Of a stretch of DNA of 39,552 nucleotides, positions 16,254 to 25,708 are shown piece by piece. Both the position numbers and the translations under genes were made by a program. Position 1 is the stretch's first letter; every line of letters starts with the position of its first letter. The DNA comes from Candidatus Kuenenia stuttgartensis (GTDB taxonomy: Bacteria; Planctomycetota; Planctomycetia; Planctomycetales; Planctomycetaceae), in contig CAMAVB010000041.1 of assembly GCA_945861465.1 (NCBI GenBank), forward strand, positions 1 to 39,552. Direction: 5' to 3'. The notes under the pieces were generated by a model. That model searched no databases. It was not told where the DNA came from and saw nothing but the letters and a program-made list of their open reading frames with translations.

Positions 16254-18608
16254 TTAATGCAGTTCCACCCGGACCTGATTAATGTGTCCGTCGAATTTGA
16301 ATGGTCGACTATGAAAATAGTCCCGAGAGACGGTTGAGCCAAGGTCGGTGCCAACATCAAAACTTTCGCTGGCGGTGAATGCCGCAGGCACGGTCATCTT
16401 TGCCGTGGTTCGAGCGACCTCAATGCCATCGACGCTGAGTAATATTTCGGCAGGTGCACCAGGCTTCGACGCTTTGAGAGTGGTGCTCACGATGACAGTG
16501 TGCTTGCCAGCCGCAAGCTTCTCCGCCGACCTGGCAATGGAGCGATCAATGATCATCAGATTGTATTCAAACATCAGGTGCCCCTTGTCCATGTAGCAGG
16601 TCAGGCCGCCGCCTGCACCACCCATCGCGTAGAGTACTCCACTGGCATCGTCACCGCATTCAAGGTCGATCGTGACGGTGTTGTTGTGATTGCCAAGTGC
16701 TGGCGCGGTGAACTCAGGCATGCGCGTGGTCGTGTCGTCGAAGGTCCAGTTCGTGTACGGAGACTTGATCCGATCTTCAGGATGAATTCGCAACCAGATG
16801 CCAGCGCCAATCGGGAACACTCTGTTTTCTTCTGCCTGCGCGAGGAACAGCTGTTTCATCTCTTCCAGCTTATCGGGATGCTCCTGAGCGAGATCGTGCA
16901 TTTGTGTGAAGTCTTTGTTCAAGTCGTAAAGTTCCCACACCGCCTTTGAGGAATCCCATTGATCCAGTCCCGGCTGAGCATTCAGCCAGGGACTGAGTGG
17001 TCCGAAGGTGCAGGCATACCAGCCATCCCTGTAGATGCCGTCGCTGCCGTTGTTGTCGAAATACTGGACGTGTTTATTCTCCGGTGCCTTCGGGTCGGTG
17101 AAACTCGCGGCCATGCTGACGCCGTCGATGGGGTCCTGCGGGAAACCGTTCACTTCCTTCGGGGCCTTGATTCCGATTACGTCATAAAGCGTCGGGGCAA
17201 TGTCGTTGACGTGATAGAACTGAGACCGCGGCGTCTTGTCGGCCTTGATCTTTTTCGGCCAGGAAACGACAAGCGGATTACGAGTGCCGCCGAAGTGCGC
17301 GGCAACGAGTTTCGTGGAACGGAAGGGAGTGCTGCCAGCCCAGGCCCAGCTTGCGTGATAGATGTTGTCGGTCAATGGGCCGCCCAGTGCCTTGAGGCCC
17401 CCCAGCTCATCGAGCGCCTTCATTTGTTGCGAGATCGTGTTGGGAATCTGATTCTGCGCGAGCAGTTCACTGATTGAGCCGTTCTGCCCTTCGGCGGAAG
17501 AACCATTATCGCCCCAGAGATACAGAATGATGGTGTTGTCACGTTGCCCCGTTTCGTCCAGGAATTCGACCAGCTTGCCGACCTGTGCGTCAGTGTGTTC
17601 ACAAAAGCCGGCGTAAAGTTCCATCAGACGCGTCTGGAAAGCTCTCTCCTCTTCGGGGATGTCGGTCCATGCCGCCATGGTCTTGTCACGAGGCGTCAGT
17701 TCGGCATCGACCGGAATCCAGCCGAGCGCTTTCTGGCGAGCGAAGACGTCTTCGCGAAGCTGATCCCAGCCCTGATCGAACTTGCCCTTGTACTTGTCAG
17801 CCCATGACGCGGTGACGTGGTGTGGCCCATGGACGCCGCCCGGTGCCCAGTACATCAGAAACGGCTTGTCCGGGGAGAAAGCACGATGCTTTCTCAGCCA
17901 TGTGATCCCTTTGTCTGCCATGTCCTCAGTGAGGTGATAGGTCTCATCATGCGGCGGCTCGATGGCTATGGTGTTCTCGATCAGTCGCGGTTCCCATTGC
18001 GAGGTTTCGCCGGCGAGAAAGCCGTAGAAGTGCTCGAAACCGTAGCCTGTGGGCCAGTATGCAAATGGGCCCATCGCGGTGGTCTGATCCGCCGGTGTAT
18101 TGTGCCACTTGCCGAAGGCGGATGTTTTGTAGCCGTAGTTTTTCAGAACCTCGGCGATGGTTGCGGAAGTCTTTGGCATGACGCCGGTGTAGCCATCCCA
18201 GTCCACTGCGCGCTCGGCGATCGTGCCATTGCCGACTCGCTGATGATTACGCCCCGTGAGCAATGCCGCGCGGGTGGGAGAACAGATCGAGGTCGTATGG
18301 AAGCGATTATAGCTGATTCCTTCGTCGCGAAGCTTCGACAAAGTTGGCGTGTGTGCGAAACCGCCAAAGGTATCCGGTACTCCAAAACCAGCATCGTCGA
18401 TCAGCACGATCAGCACGTTCGGCGCGTTTTTTGGCAGGCGATCCGGTTCGACACGGCGTTTGTGCGTGGATTCCTGCAGCGTCGGCCCCGCCTTGCTGGC
18501 TGATGGAGTCGGCGGGAATGGCAGCACTGAGCCGTCATCGGGCGGTGCGGCGCAGGCCGCCGCGATAAGGCCAAACCAGGCGACAGTCAGGATAAGTTTC
18601 GTTTTCAT
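16254..18608 (-). CDS. Secreted sulfatase (long form, paralogue 1)
   Basis: A 784-residue sulfatase from the Met at 18608, which starts a signal peptide (MKTKLILTVAWFGLIAAACA); 82 upstream codons of the open frame are not used. The metal-binding DD lies at residues 71-72, and the activation motif C109-S-P-T-R is followed by AALLTGR, so Cys109 should be converted to formylglycine. The catalytic domain reaches about residue 600. The last about 170 residues form a beta-rich, concanavalin-like extension (ASGVLYAMGGAGGG, VDGIEVARTT). It is a clear paralogue of the gene at 21153-23525, both carrying the same FPPTPSAS linker after the signal peptide. It should hydrolyse sulfate esters outside the cytoplasm, probably on sulfated polysaccharides. 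Confidence 0.93.
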   Translation of the reverse strand: MKTKLILTVAWFGLIAAACAAPPDDGSVLPFPPTPSASKAGPTLQESTHKRRVEPDRLPKNAPNVLIVLIDDAGFGVPDTFGGFAHTPTLSKLRDEGISYNRFHTTSICSPTRAALLTGRNHQRVGNGTIAERAVDWDGYTGVMPKTSATIAEVLKNYGYKTSAFGKWHNTPADQTTAMGPFAYWPTGYGFEHFYGFLAGETSQWEPRLIENTIAIEPPHDETYHLTEDMADKGITWLRKHRAFSPDKPFLMYWAPGGVHGPHHVTASWADKYKGKFDQGWDQLREDVFARQKALGWIPVDAELTPRDKTMAAWTDIPEEERAFQTRLMELYAGFCEHTDAQVGKLVEFLDETGQRDNTIILYLWGDNGSSAEGQNGSISELLAQNQIPNTISQQMKALDELGGLKALGGPLTDNIYHASWAWAGSTPFRSTKLVAAHFGGTRNPLVVSWPKKIKADKTPRSQFYHVNDIAPTLYDVIGIKAPKEVNGFPQDPIDGVSMAASFTDPKAPENKHVQYFDNNGSDGIYRDGWYACTFGPLSPWLNAQPGLDQWDSSKAVWELYDLNKDFTQMHDLAQEHPDKLEEMKQLFLAQAEENRVFPIGAGIWLRIHPEDRIKSPYTNWTFDDTTTRMPEFTAPALGNHNNTVTIDLECGDDASGVLYAMGGAGGGLTCYMDKGHLMFEYNLMIIDRSIARSAEKLAAGKHTVIVSTTLKASKPGAPAEILLSVDGIEVARTTAKMTVPAAFTASESFDVGTDLGSTVSRDYFHSRPFKFDGHINQVRVELH

Positions 18609-18666
18609 GGTGTTCAGATTTTGAATAGGAGAGAATAGGAGAGAGCGAGATATGTGCGGTCCGCGC

Positions 18667-19434
18667 TCAACGCATAAAAAACCGACGGCCATCGCTCGTC
18701 TCAGGCCTGCCCATGACAAACGGCTTCGCGAGCAGCACTCCGGCAACGAAACCGCCGATGTGCGCCGCGTACGCCACACCGCTTTCCTCAGATCCACCTC
18801 CAAATAACCCGATGCCGCTGATGAGTTGAAAAAGGAACCAAAGACCAACTGCAATGTATCCCGGAATGACTGTTACGACGCGCAGCAACAGCACCCGCAC
18901 CTGGCGATTCGGGCACAACGCAAGATAGGCCCCCATCACTCCTGAAATAGCCCCCGACGCTCCCAGACAGGGAATCAGACTGCCTGGTCCGTGCAGATTC
19001 ATCACAACATGGCTCATTGATGCGGCAAGTCCTGTCAGCAGATAGAACCCCAGGTAACGCGGATGCCCCATCCGGTCTTCGACGTTGTCGCCAAAAATCC
19101 ACAGGAACCACATGTTCCCCAAAAGGTGCGCGGTTCCGCCGTGCATGAACATCGAAGTCAACAATGTCAGATAGACCGACCACGGGGTCGGCTGCAGGCC
19201 GGGGGCCATCAACTCCTGTCCGGTCGCCGGATCGACGACGACGTGGTCGTCGGAAACGACATCCTTTCCTGTTCTGATCTCCAGCGGGACAGTCGAGAAC
19301 GAATACGTGAATTTATCGTTTGTCCCCATCCCTTGAAAAAGCACAAACACAAGCACGTTGATCGCGATGAGGACATAGTTGACAACGGGGACAATTCGCA
19401 TGTCGGAATTGTCGTCGCCGATAGGAAACACCAT
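18667..19434 (-). CDS. Rhomboid family intramembrane serine protease
   Basis: A 255-residue membrane protein with the rhomboid core. The HLLGNMWFLWIFGDNVED block is at residues 103-120, the catalytic serine is in GASG (Ser160), and the catalytic histidine is in AAHIGGF (His225). About six hydrophobic segments can be seen, with a polar insertion of about 45 residues between the first two. It should cleave transmembrane or exported proteins in the inner membrane. It lies between two sulfatase genes (58 and 66 bp gaps, same strand), so co-expression is likely and a role in processing exported enzymes is possible but unproven. The ribosome binding site AAAGGG supports the chosen start. Confidence 0.92.
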   Translation of the reverse strand: MVFPIGDDNSDMRIVPVVNYVLIAINVLVFVLFQGMGTNDKFTYSFSTVPLEIRTGKDVVSDDHVVVDPATGQELMAPGLQPTPWSVYLTLLTSMFMHGGTAHLLGNMWFLWIFGDNVEDRMGHPRYLGFYLLTGLAASMSHVVMNLHGPGSLIPCLGASGAISGVMGAYLALCPNRQVRVLLLRVVTVIPGYIAVGLWFLFQLISGIGLFGGGSEESGVAYAAHIGGFVAGVLLAKPFVMGRPETSDGRRFFMR

Positions 19435-19500
19435 GTCAGTTGCCCTTTCACAGTTTGACTGGAGGCACGGAGAAAACGGCGATTCCGAAACTCATTCGCA

Positions 19501-21069
<1,569 letters not shown>

Positions 21070-21152
21070 AGTTTTGCCTTTCTGTTTGGGTTCTAAACTC
21101 TGCGCAGGAAACAGAGCCCTTCCATTTGAGCTCCGCCTTTTCCGGCTGAAAA

Positions 21153-23525
21153 TTATTTCTCCGTATATTCAATCGTCGTCGTGCCGATCGTTCCGTTGAA
21201 CTCAAAAGGTGCCCGGTCGTAGTAGTCGAGCGACACGGGCGAATCCTGATCGCTTCCGATATCGAACGTGGCATTGCTCGTGAAGTGCAGCGACATGGCG
21301 GCCGGCACTTTGCCCGTTGCCACGGCTGCGTCATTCACCTTCAGAGTGACATCCATCGGGCCGCCAATTTTTGCCGCAAGTTTCGATTCGACTTCAATCT
21401 TCACTTTGCCTGTTGGCAGCTTATCTTTGGTACGAATCTTTGTGCGCGTGATCTCGAACAGATTGAACTCGTAGCACAGAAATCCGTCCTGCACGTAGCA
21501 TGTGACACCGCCGGAAAAGCCAGCCAGAGCGTAGAGCACGCCGCTGGCGTTGTCAGGGACATCCAGATTCATCGTCACAAGGCTGTCGTTCTTGCCCAGC
21601 TTGGGAGCCGCAGATTCCGGCATTCCGGCCATGGCTCCTTCAAATGTCCATTCGGTGAGCGAAGTTGACGGTGCGTCCTCAGGATGAAACAGGGCCGTTG
21701 ACCACAGGCCACCACCGATGGGCAGGTTCTTGTTCTTAGTGGATTCGAGCAGGAACAGGTCCTTCATCATGGCAACCTTGTCCGGCATCTGTGCCGCGAG
21801 ATTGTTGGCCTGACTCCAGTCCTCCTCAAGGTTGTAAAGTTCCCACACGTCTTTCTCCGGCGACCATTCCCGCGCACCTTTGGGAACTCCGCCGACCCAT
21901 GGTTCGCGAGGTCCAAAAGCACTGGCAAACCAGCCATCGTGATAAATTCCCCGGCTGGCCATGATGTCAAAGAACTGTGTCTTGCGTTGTCCCGCTGTCT
22001 TCGCGTCCGCGAACGTGTAGCCCAGGCTGACGCCATCAATCGAATCCTGCGGGAAGCCGTTGACGACCTGTGGTGCCTTGATCTTCGTCGCTTCATAAAT
22101 CGTGGGCACGATATCGATCACATGATGAAACTGAGGTCGCGGAGTCGCGTCGGCCTTGATCCCCTTTGGCCATGACACGGCCATTGGCTGACGTGTCCCG
22201 CCGAAATGAGCACCGACCAGTTTGGTGGATCGGTACGGAGTGCTGCCTGCCCAGGCCCATGCGGCGTGATACATGTTGTCGGTCTTCGGACCGCCCAATG
22301 CGTCCAACCCGCCGAGTTCCTCCAGCGCCGTCAGGTGCTGTGAAATCTTTGTCGGAATGCCATTCTGTGCGAGCTGTTCGCTGATCGTGCCGTTCAAGCC
22401 TTCCGCAGAGGAACCGTTGTCGCCCCAAATGTAGAAGATCAGAGTGTTGTCGAGTTTGCCCTGACGTTCGATCTCGTCGATTACTCGCCCGGCGTTGAAG
22501 TCGGCGTGTTCCGTGAAGCCGGCAAAGACTTCCATCAGCCGACGCTGGAATTCCTTTTCCTCTTTCGGAATTGAGTCCCAGGCAGCCATGGAGGCTGGTC
22601 GCGGAGTGAGTTCTGCGTTCTGCGGAATCCAGCCGAGCTGCTTCTGTCGGGCAAAGGCGCGTTCGCGATAATTGTCCCAGCCATCGTCAAACTTGCCTTT
22701 GTACTTATCAGCCCATTCCTTCATCACCTGATGTGGCCCGTGAGAGGCACCTGGAGCCCAGTACATGAAGAAAGGTTTGTCGGGCGCGTAGGCTTTCTGT
22801 TCTCGCAGCCATTTGACGGCGTCCGTCGCGATGTCATCGGTCAGGTGGTAGCCTTCCTGGCGATGCTCGGACAACTGGGTCGTGTTGCGAACCATCGTCG
22901 GTTCGTATTGCGATGCCTCGCCCGCGAGGAATCCGTAGAAATATTCAAAGCCATAGCCGATCGGCCAGTATTCGAATGGACCTTTGTTCGTGATCTGTTC
23001 CTCAGGCGTGTTGTGCCATTTGCCCCAGGCTCCGGTGTTGTAACCGTAGTTTTTCAGCACTTCAGCAACCGTCGCCGATGACTTCGGAATGGTTCCGCTG
23101 AAGCCATCAAAGTCATTGGCAATCGCAGCGATCTGGCCGTTGCCAACTCGCGTGTGATTCCGTCCGGTCAGCAACGCCGCCCGAGTAGGCGAACACATCG
23201 CAGTCGAATGAAAACGGTTGTAAGAAATCCCCGCCTTAGACACTCGGTCCAGCGTCGGCGTGTGGATTTCCCCGCCGTAGGTCGAAGGCGTCGCCGGTCC
23301 CACGTCGTCCATCAGGATGATGAGAATATTCGGCGCGCCTTCAGCCAGCCGCTTCGGCTCGACACGTTTCCTGTAGATCGAGTCCTGCATCGTCAGTCCC
23401 GCCGTGGAGGCGGACGGCGTGGGTGGAAAGGGGAGGATTTCCTGCGCCCTGCTCGCTGTCGCGAAGAACACTGCACCCAGAGTAAAAACCAGCACAGTGG
23501 CGACGATATTTTGTTTGGTTTTCAT
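21153..23525 (-). CDS. Secreted sulfatase (long form, paralogue 2)
   Basis: A 790-residue sulfatase from the Met at 23525, where a signal peptide begins (MKTKQNIVATVLVF through SRAQ). It has LMDDVG at residues 71-76 and the activation motif C111-S-P-T-R followed by AALLTGRNH. The middle shares long blocks with paralogue 1, such as SSAEGLNGTISEQLAQN and HAAWAWAGSTPYRSTKLV. A beta-rich C-terminal domain of about 170 residues follows (NASGVLYALAGFSGG). The two copies have diverged well beyond recent duplication, so they probably act on different sulfate esters. The gene is upstream of the short sulfatase and on the same strand. Confidence 0.93.
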   Translation of the reverse strand: MKTKQNIVATVLVFTLGAVFFATASRAQEILPFPPTPSASTAGLTMQDSIYRKRVEPKRLAEGAPNILIILMDDVGPATPSTYGGEIHTPTLDRVSKAGISYNRFHSTAMCSPTRAALLTGRNHTRVGNGQIAAIANDFDGFSGTIPKSSATVAEVLKNYGYNTGAWGKWHNTPEEQITNKGPFEYWPIGYGFEYFYGFLAGEASQYEPTMVRNTTQLSEHRQEGYHLTDDIATDAVKWLREQKAYAPDKPFFMYWAPGASHGPHQVMKEWADKYKGKFDDGWDNYRERAFARQKQLGWIPQNAELTPRPASMAAWDSIPKEEKEFQRRLMEVFAGFTEHADFNAGRVIDEIERQGKLDNTLIFYIWGDNGSSAEGLNGTISEQLAQNGIPTKISQHLTALEELGGLDALGGPKTDNMYHAAWAWAGSTPYRSTKLVGAHFGGTRQPMAVSWPKGIKADATPRPQFHHVIDIVPTIYEATKIKAPQVVNGFPQDSIDGVSLGYTFADAKTAGQRKTQFFDIMASRGIYHDGWFASAFGPREPWVGGVPKGAREWSPEKDVWELYNLEEDWSQANNLAAQMPDKVAMMKDLFLLESTKNKNLPIGGGLWSTALFHPEDAPSTSLTEWTFEGAMAGMPESAAPKLGKNDSLVTMNLDVPDNASGVLYALAGFSGGVTCYVQDGFLCYEFNLFEITRTKIRTKDKLPTGKVKIEVESKLAAKIGGPMDVTLKVNDAAVATGKVPAAMSLHFTSNATFDIGSDQDSPVSLDYYDRAPFEFNGTIGTTTIEYTEK

Positions 23526-23632
23526 GATATTTGGTTTGGTCTTCGTTGAGTAAGACAATTGAGTTGCCGGCCGAAGTGCGTTTGGCTTGCTCGAAGGCCC
23601 GCGGTTTCAAACCAGAGTCCCGGCTGGACTGC

Positions 23633-24352
23633 TCAGGCCGAAAGGGGAGGAATACCGAAACGCTGGTGGATTTTGTCGCAGACATCGGCAGGAATCCTGA
23701 GGCCGTGGGCCAGCAGGCGCAAGTAGTCGGACTCGGACTTGACATCGAGATTGATGGCAGTCAGGGAGATTGCGTAAACCTTTTGCTCAAGGCCGAGCGG
23801 GACGGACCACGCAAAATCGCGAGCGTCGGTGCTGGTCTGGAACTCGCGATCAAGGAACCGCTGCACATCGGGCGTGGCGCCGCCGACTTGCTCCAGGATG
23901 GCGCTTTGTTCCTCGGGGGTAAGTCGGCCGTCGGCCTTGGCGGCCTGAATCATGGCGCGGATCAGGATGACAGCCTCCTGGTTCTGCTGGTCCGGGTCGA
24001 TGCCTGACGCTTTCGTTGGTGGAAGAGGCGCCGGGACGCGACCGGGCGTGGGAAGATTCCAATTCGTGGGTTGCGTCGGCACGCGTACCGGTGCCTGGGT
24101 CGATGGCGCAGACGGCCTCTTGTGGCTCCCAACCCCGAGCATTTCTTCGAGCTCCCGTGCGGAACGCTCTATGTCGTTGGGCGAGAGACTTTCGGAGGGG
24201 GCTTCCTGGCGCGGGGCACCGGCGGAACCGCCGCGGAAGATGTCTTTGAAGACGCTGCCCAAATCTGGGCCGCTGGCGGGTTTGGTCGCGGGCTTGCTGG
24301 CGGGAGAGGAGTTGCCGACAAGAATCTTAGAGAGAATATCAATTGCGTTCAT
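23633..24352 (-). CDS. DUF533 / TerB-like protein
   Basis: A 239-residue protein. The first about 110 residues are a Pro/Ala/Ser-rich, low-complexity linker. The C-terminal about 120 residues (AVILIRAMIQAAKADGRL, then TPEEQSAIL and a helical end) match the DUF533/TerB-like helical fold with its DG-x-L-x-x-E-E acidic loop. Relatives such as YebE have no proven function; the TerB fold is linked to metal or stress responses. There is no signal peptide or membrane segment. The stop is about 107 bp before the sulfatase start on the same strand. Confidence 0.85.
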   Translation of the reverse strand: MNAIDILSKILVGNSSPASKPATKPASGPDLGSVFKDIFRGGSAGAPRQEAPSESLSPNDIERSARELEEMLGVGSHKRPSAPSTQAPVRVPTQPTNWNLPTPGRVPAPLPPTKASGIDPDQQNQEAVILIRAMIQAAKADGRLTPEEQSAILEQVGGATPDVQRFLDREFQTSTDARDFAWSVPLGLEQKVYAISLTAINLDVKSESDYLRLLAHGLRIPADVCDKIHQRFGIPPLSA

Positions 24353-24424
24353 GGTGTCATGGGATCCTTTTGAGAATTGGTAACCCTGGTGGCAAACGAA
24401 GCGTTCGCCACTGGGCTTGTGGAA

Positions 24425-24952
24425 TCACTGCTGCTGCTTGATCCTGAGAATCTGCGATTGGATGCCCTCAATGGTCTCGCCCATCTGCGCGCTCAGCCCA
24501 AGTTGTCGGACGGGAAATTCCTTGAAGGTCATGAGATGCTTTTCCATCACGCCGAGAATAGGCGTCAGCACCCAAGTCTTGTGTTCTGCGTATTGACGAT
24601 TCAGATCGCCGGTCTGCCGTTCAAATGGATCCATGCCCCCTTCCGGCCGCATCTATTGATCAGCACCATTGTCAGTCACGTAGACGACGATGGTGTTCTT
24701 GTCGGGGCCGGTTGATTCCAGCTTCGCAAAGATTTGCCCGACATGACCATCGTGTTCGGCGAGGGCATCACCGAGATGGACGTCAGGCGAATCCCTTCCT
24801 TGCCGATTCGGTCGATGTTTGGAGTTTTTACTCCCATGACGTCGCCTCCGTAGGAGGCGACATTCATCCAGCCCACATCGTCACCCATGATCACGAGAAT
24901 ATTTGGCTTCGTCTGGGCCTGACCCCGATGCGGATCACCAACAGTCATGACC
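24425..24952 (-). pseudogene. Decayed sulfatase gene with internal deletions
   Basis: Pieces of one short-form sulfatase remain in order on the minus strand but not in one frame. The N-terminus is TKPNILVIMGDDVGWM to KTPNIDRIGKEG (from about 24948). After a frame change and loss of the active-site region comes ALAEHDGHVGQIFAKLEST to IVVYVTDNGAD, then a stop. The C-terminus is DPFERQTGDLNRQYAEHKTW to TFKEFPVRQ, ending at 24425. The formylglycine motif C-x-P/A-x-R and most of the catalytic core are gone, so it cannot be functional. Several internal deletions explain the length of about 530 bp against about 1500 bp for an intact gene. Confidence 0.88.
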
Positions 24953-24979
24953 GCACGGAGAATCAGGTTTGACTTCTGA

Positions 24980-25684
24980 CTACTTCTCATCCTGAGCGGC
25001 GAAGATCTGTCGATGTACCACACCGGCGACCACAGCACCGAGGATCGGAGCGATCCAGAAGAGCCACAGCTGGGCCAGCGCCCAACCTCCCACGAAGACG
25101 GCCGGACCCGTTGAGCGTGCCGGGTTGACTGACAGATTGGTCACCGGAATTCCGATCAGATGGATAAGCGTCAGCCCAAGGCCAATGGCGATCGGAGCGA
25201 AGCCCTGCGGGGCACGTTTGTCAGTGGCACCGAGGATGATCAGAAGGAACATGAACGTCAGAACGAACTCCGCCACGAAGCCAGCCATGAGTGAATACCC
25301 GCCAGGCGAATGTTCGCCATAGCCGTTAGAAGCAAAGCCATCCGCCAGTTTGAAGTCAGCCTTGCCCGAAGCGATCAGATAGAGCATTCCGGCTCCGGCA
25401 ATCCCGCCAGCCACCTGAGCCATAATGTACGGCACCAGTTCTGTGGCCTTGAAACGTCCTCCTGCCACCAGGCCGACAGAGACTGCGGGGTTCAAATGGC
25501 AGCCGGAAACATGGCCGATGGCATAGGCCATTGTGAGGACCGTCAGTCCAAAGGCGAACGACACTCCCAACAATCCAATACCCACTCCTGGAAAAGCGGC
25601 CGCCAGGACAGCACTGCCGCATCCCCCGAAAACGAGCCAGAATGTCCCGACAAATTCCGCCGTGCAACGTTTGCTGATATCCAT
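24980..25684 (-). CDS. aqpZ: Aquaporin Z-type water channel
   Basis: A 234-residue MIP-family channel with six hydrophobic helices and both half-helix signatures: [10 protein letters not shown] (first NPA, about residue 66) and [12 protein letters not shown] (second NPA, about residue 187). The N-terminal [17 protein letters not shown] is typical of AqpZ. The second NPA is followed by ARS, as in water-selective members. The histidine and arginine of the selectivity filter are consistent with water transport. It stands alone, about 25 bp after the TPR gene on the same strand. Confidence 0.95.
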   Translation of the reverse strand: MDISKRCTAEFVGTFWLVFGGCGSAVLAAAFPGVGIGLLGVSFAFGLTVLTMAYAIGHVSGCHLNPAVSVGLVAGGRFKATELVPYIMAQVAGGIAGAGMLYLIASGKADFKLADGFASNGYGEHSPGGYSLMAGFVAEFVLTFMFLLIILGATDKRAPQGFAPIAIGLGLTLIHLIGIPVTNLSVNPARSTGPAVFVGGWALAQLWLFWIAPILGAVVAGVVHRQIFAAQDEK

Positions 25685-25708
25685 GTGAGGTTTCCTGTTA
25701 AAGTAAAG

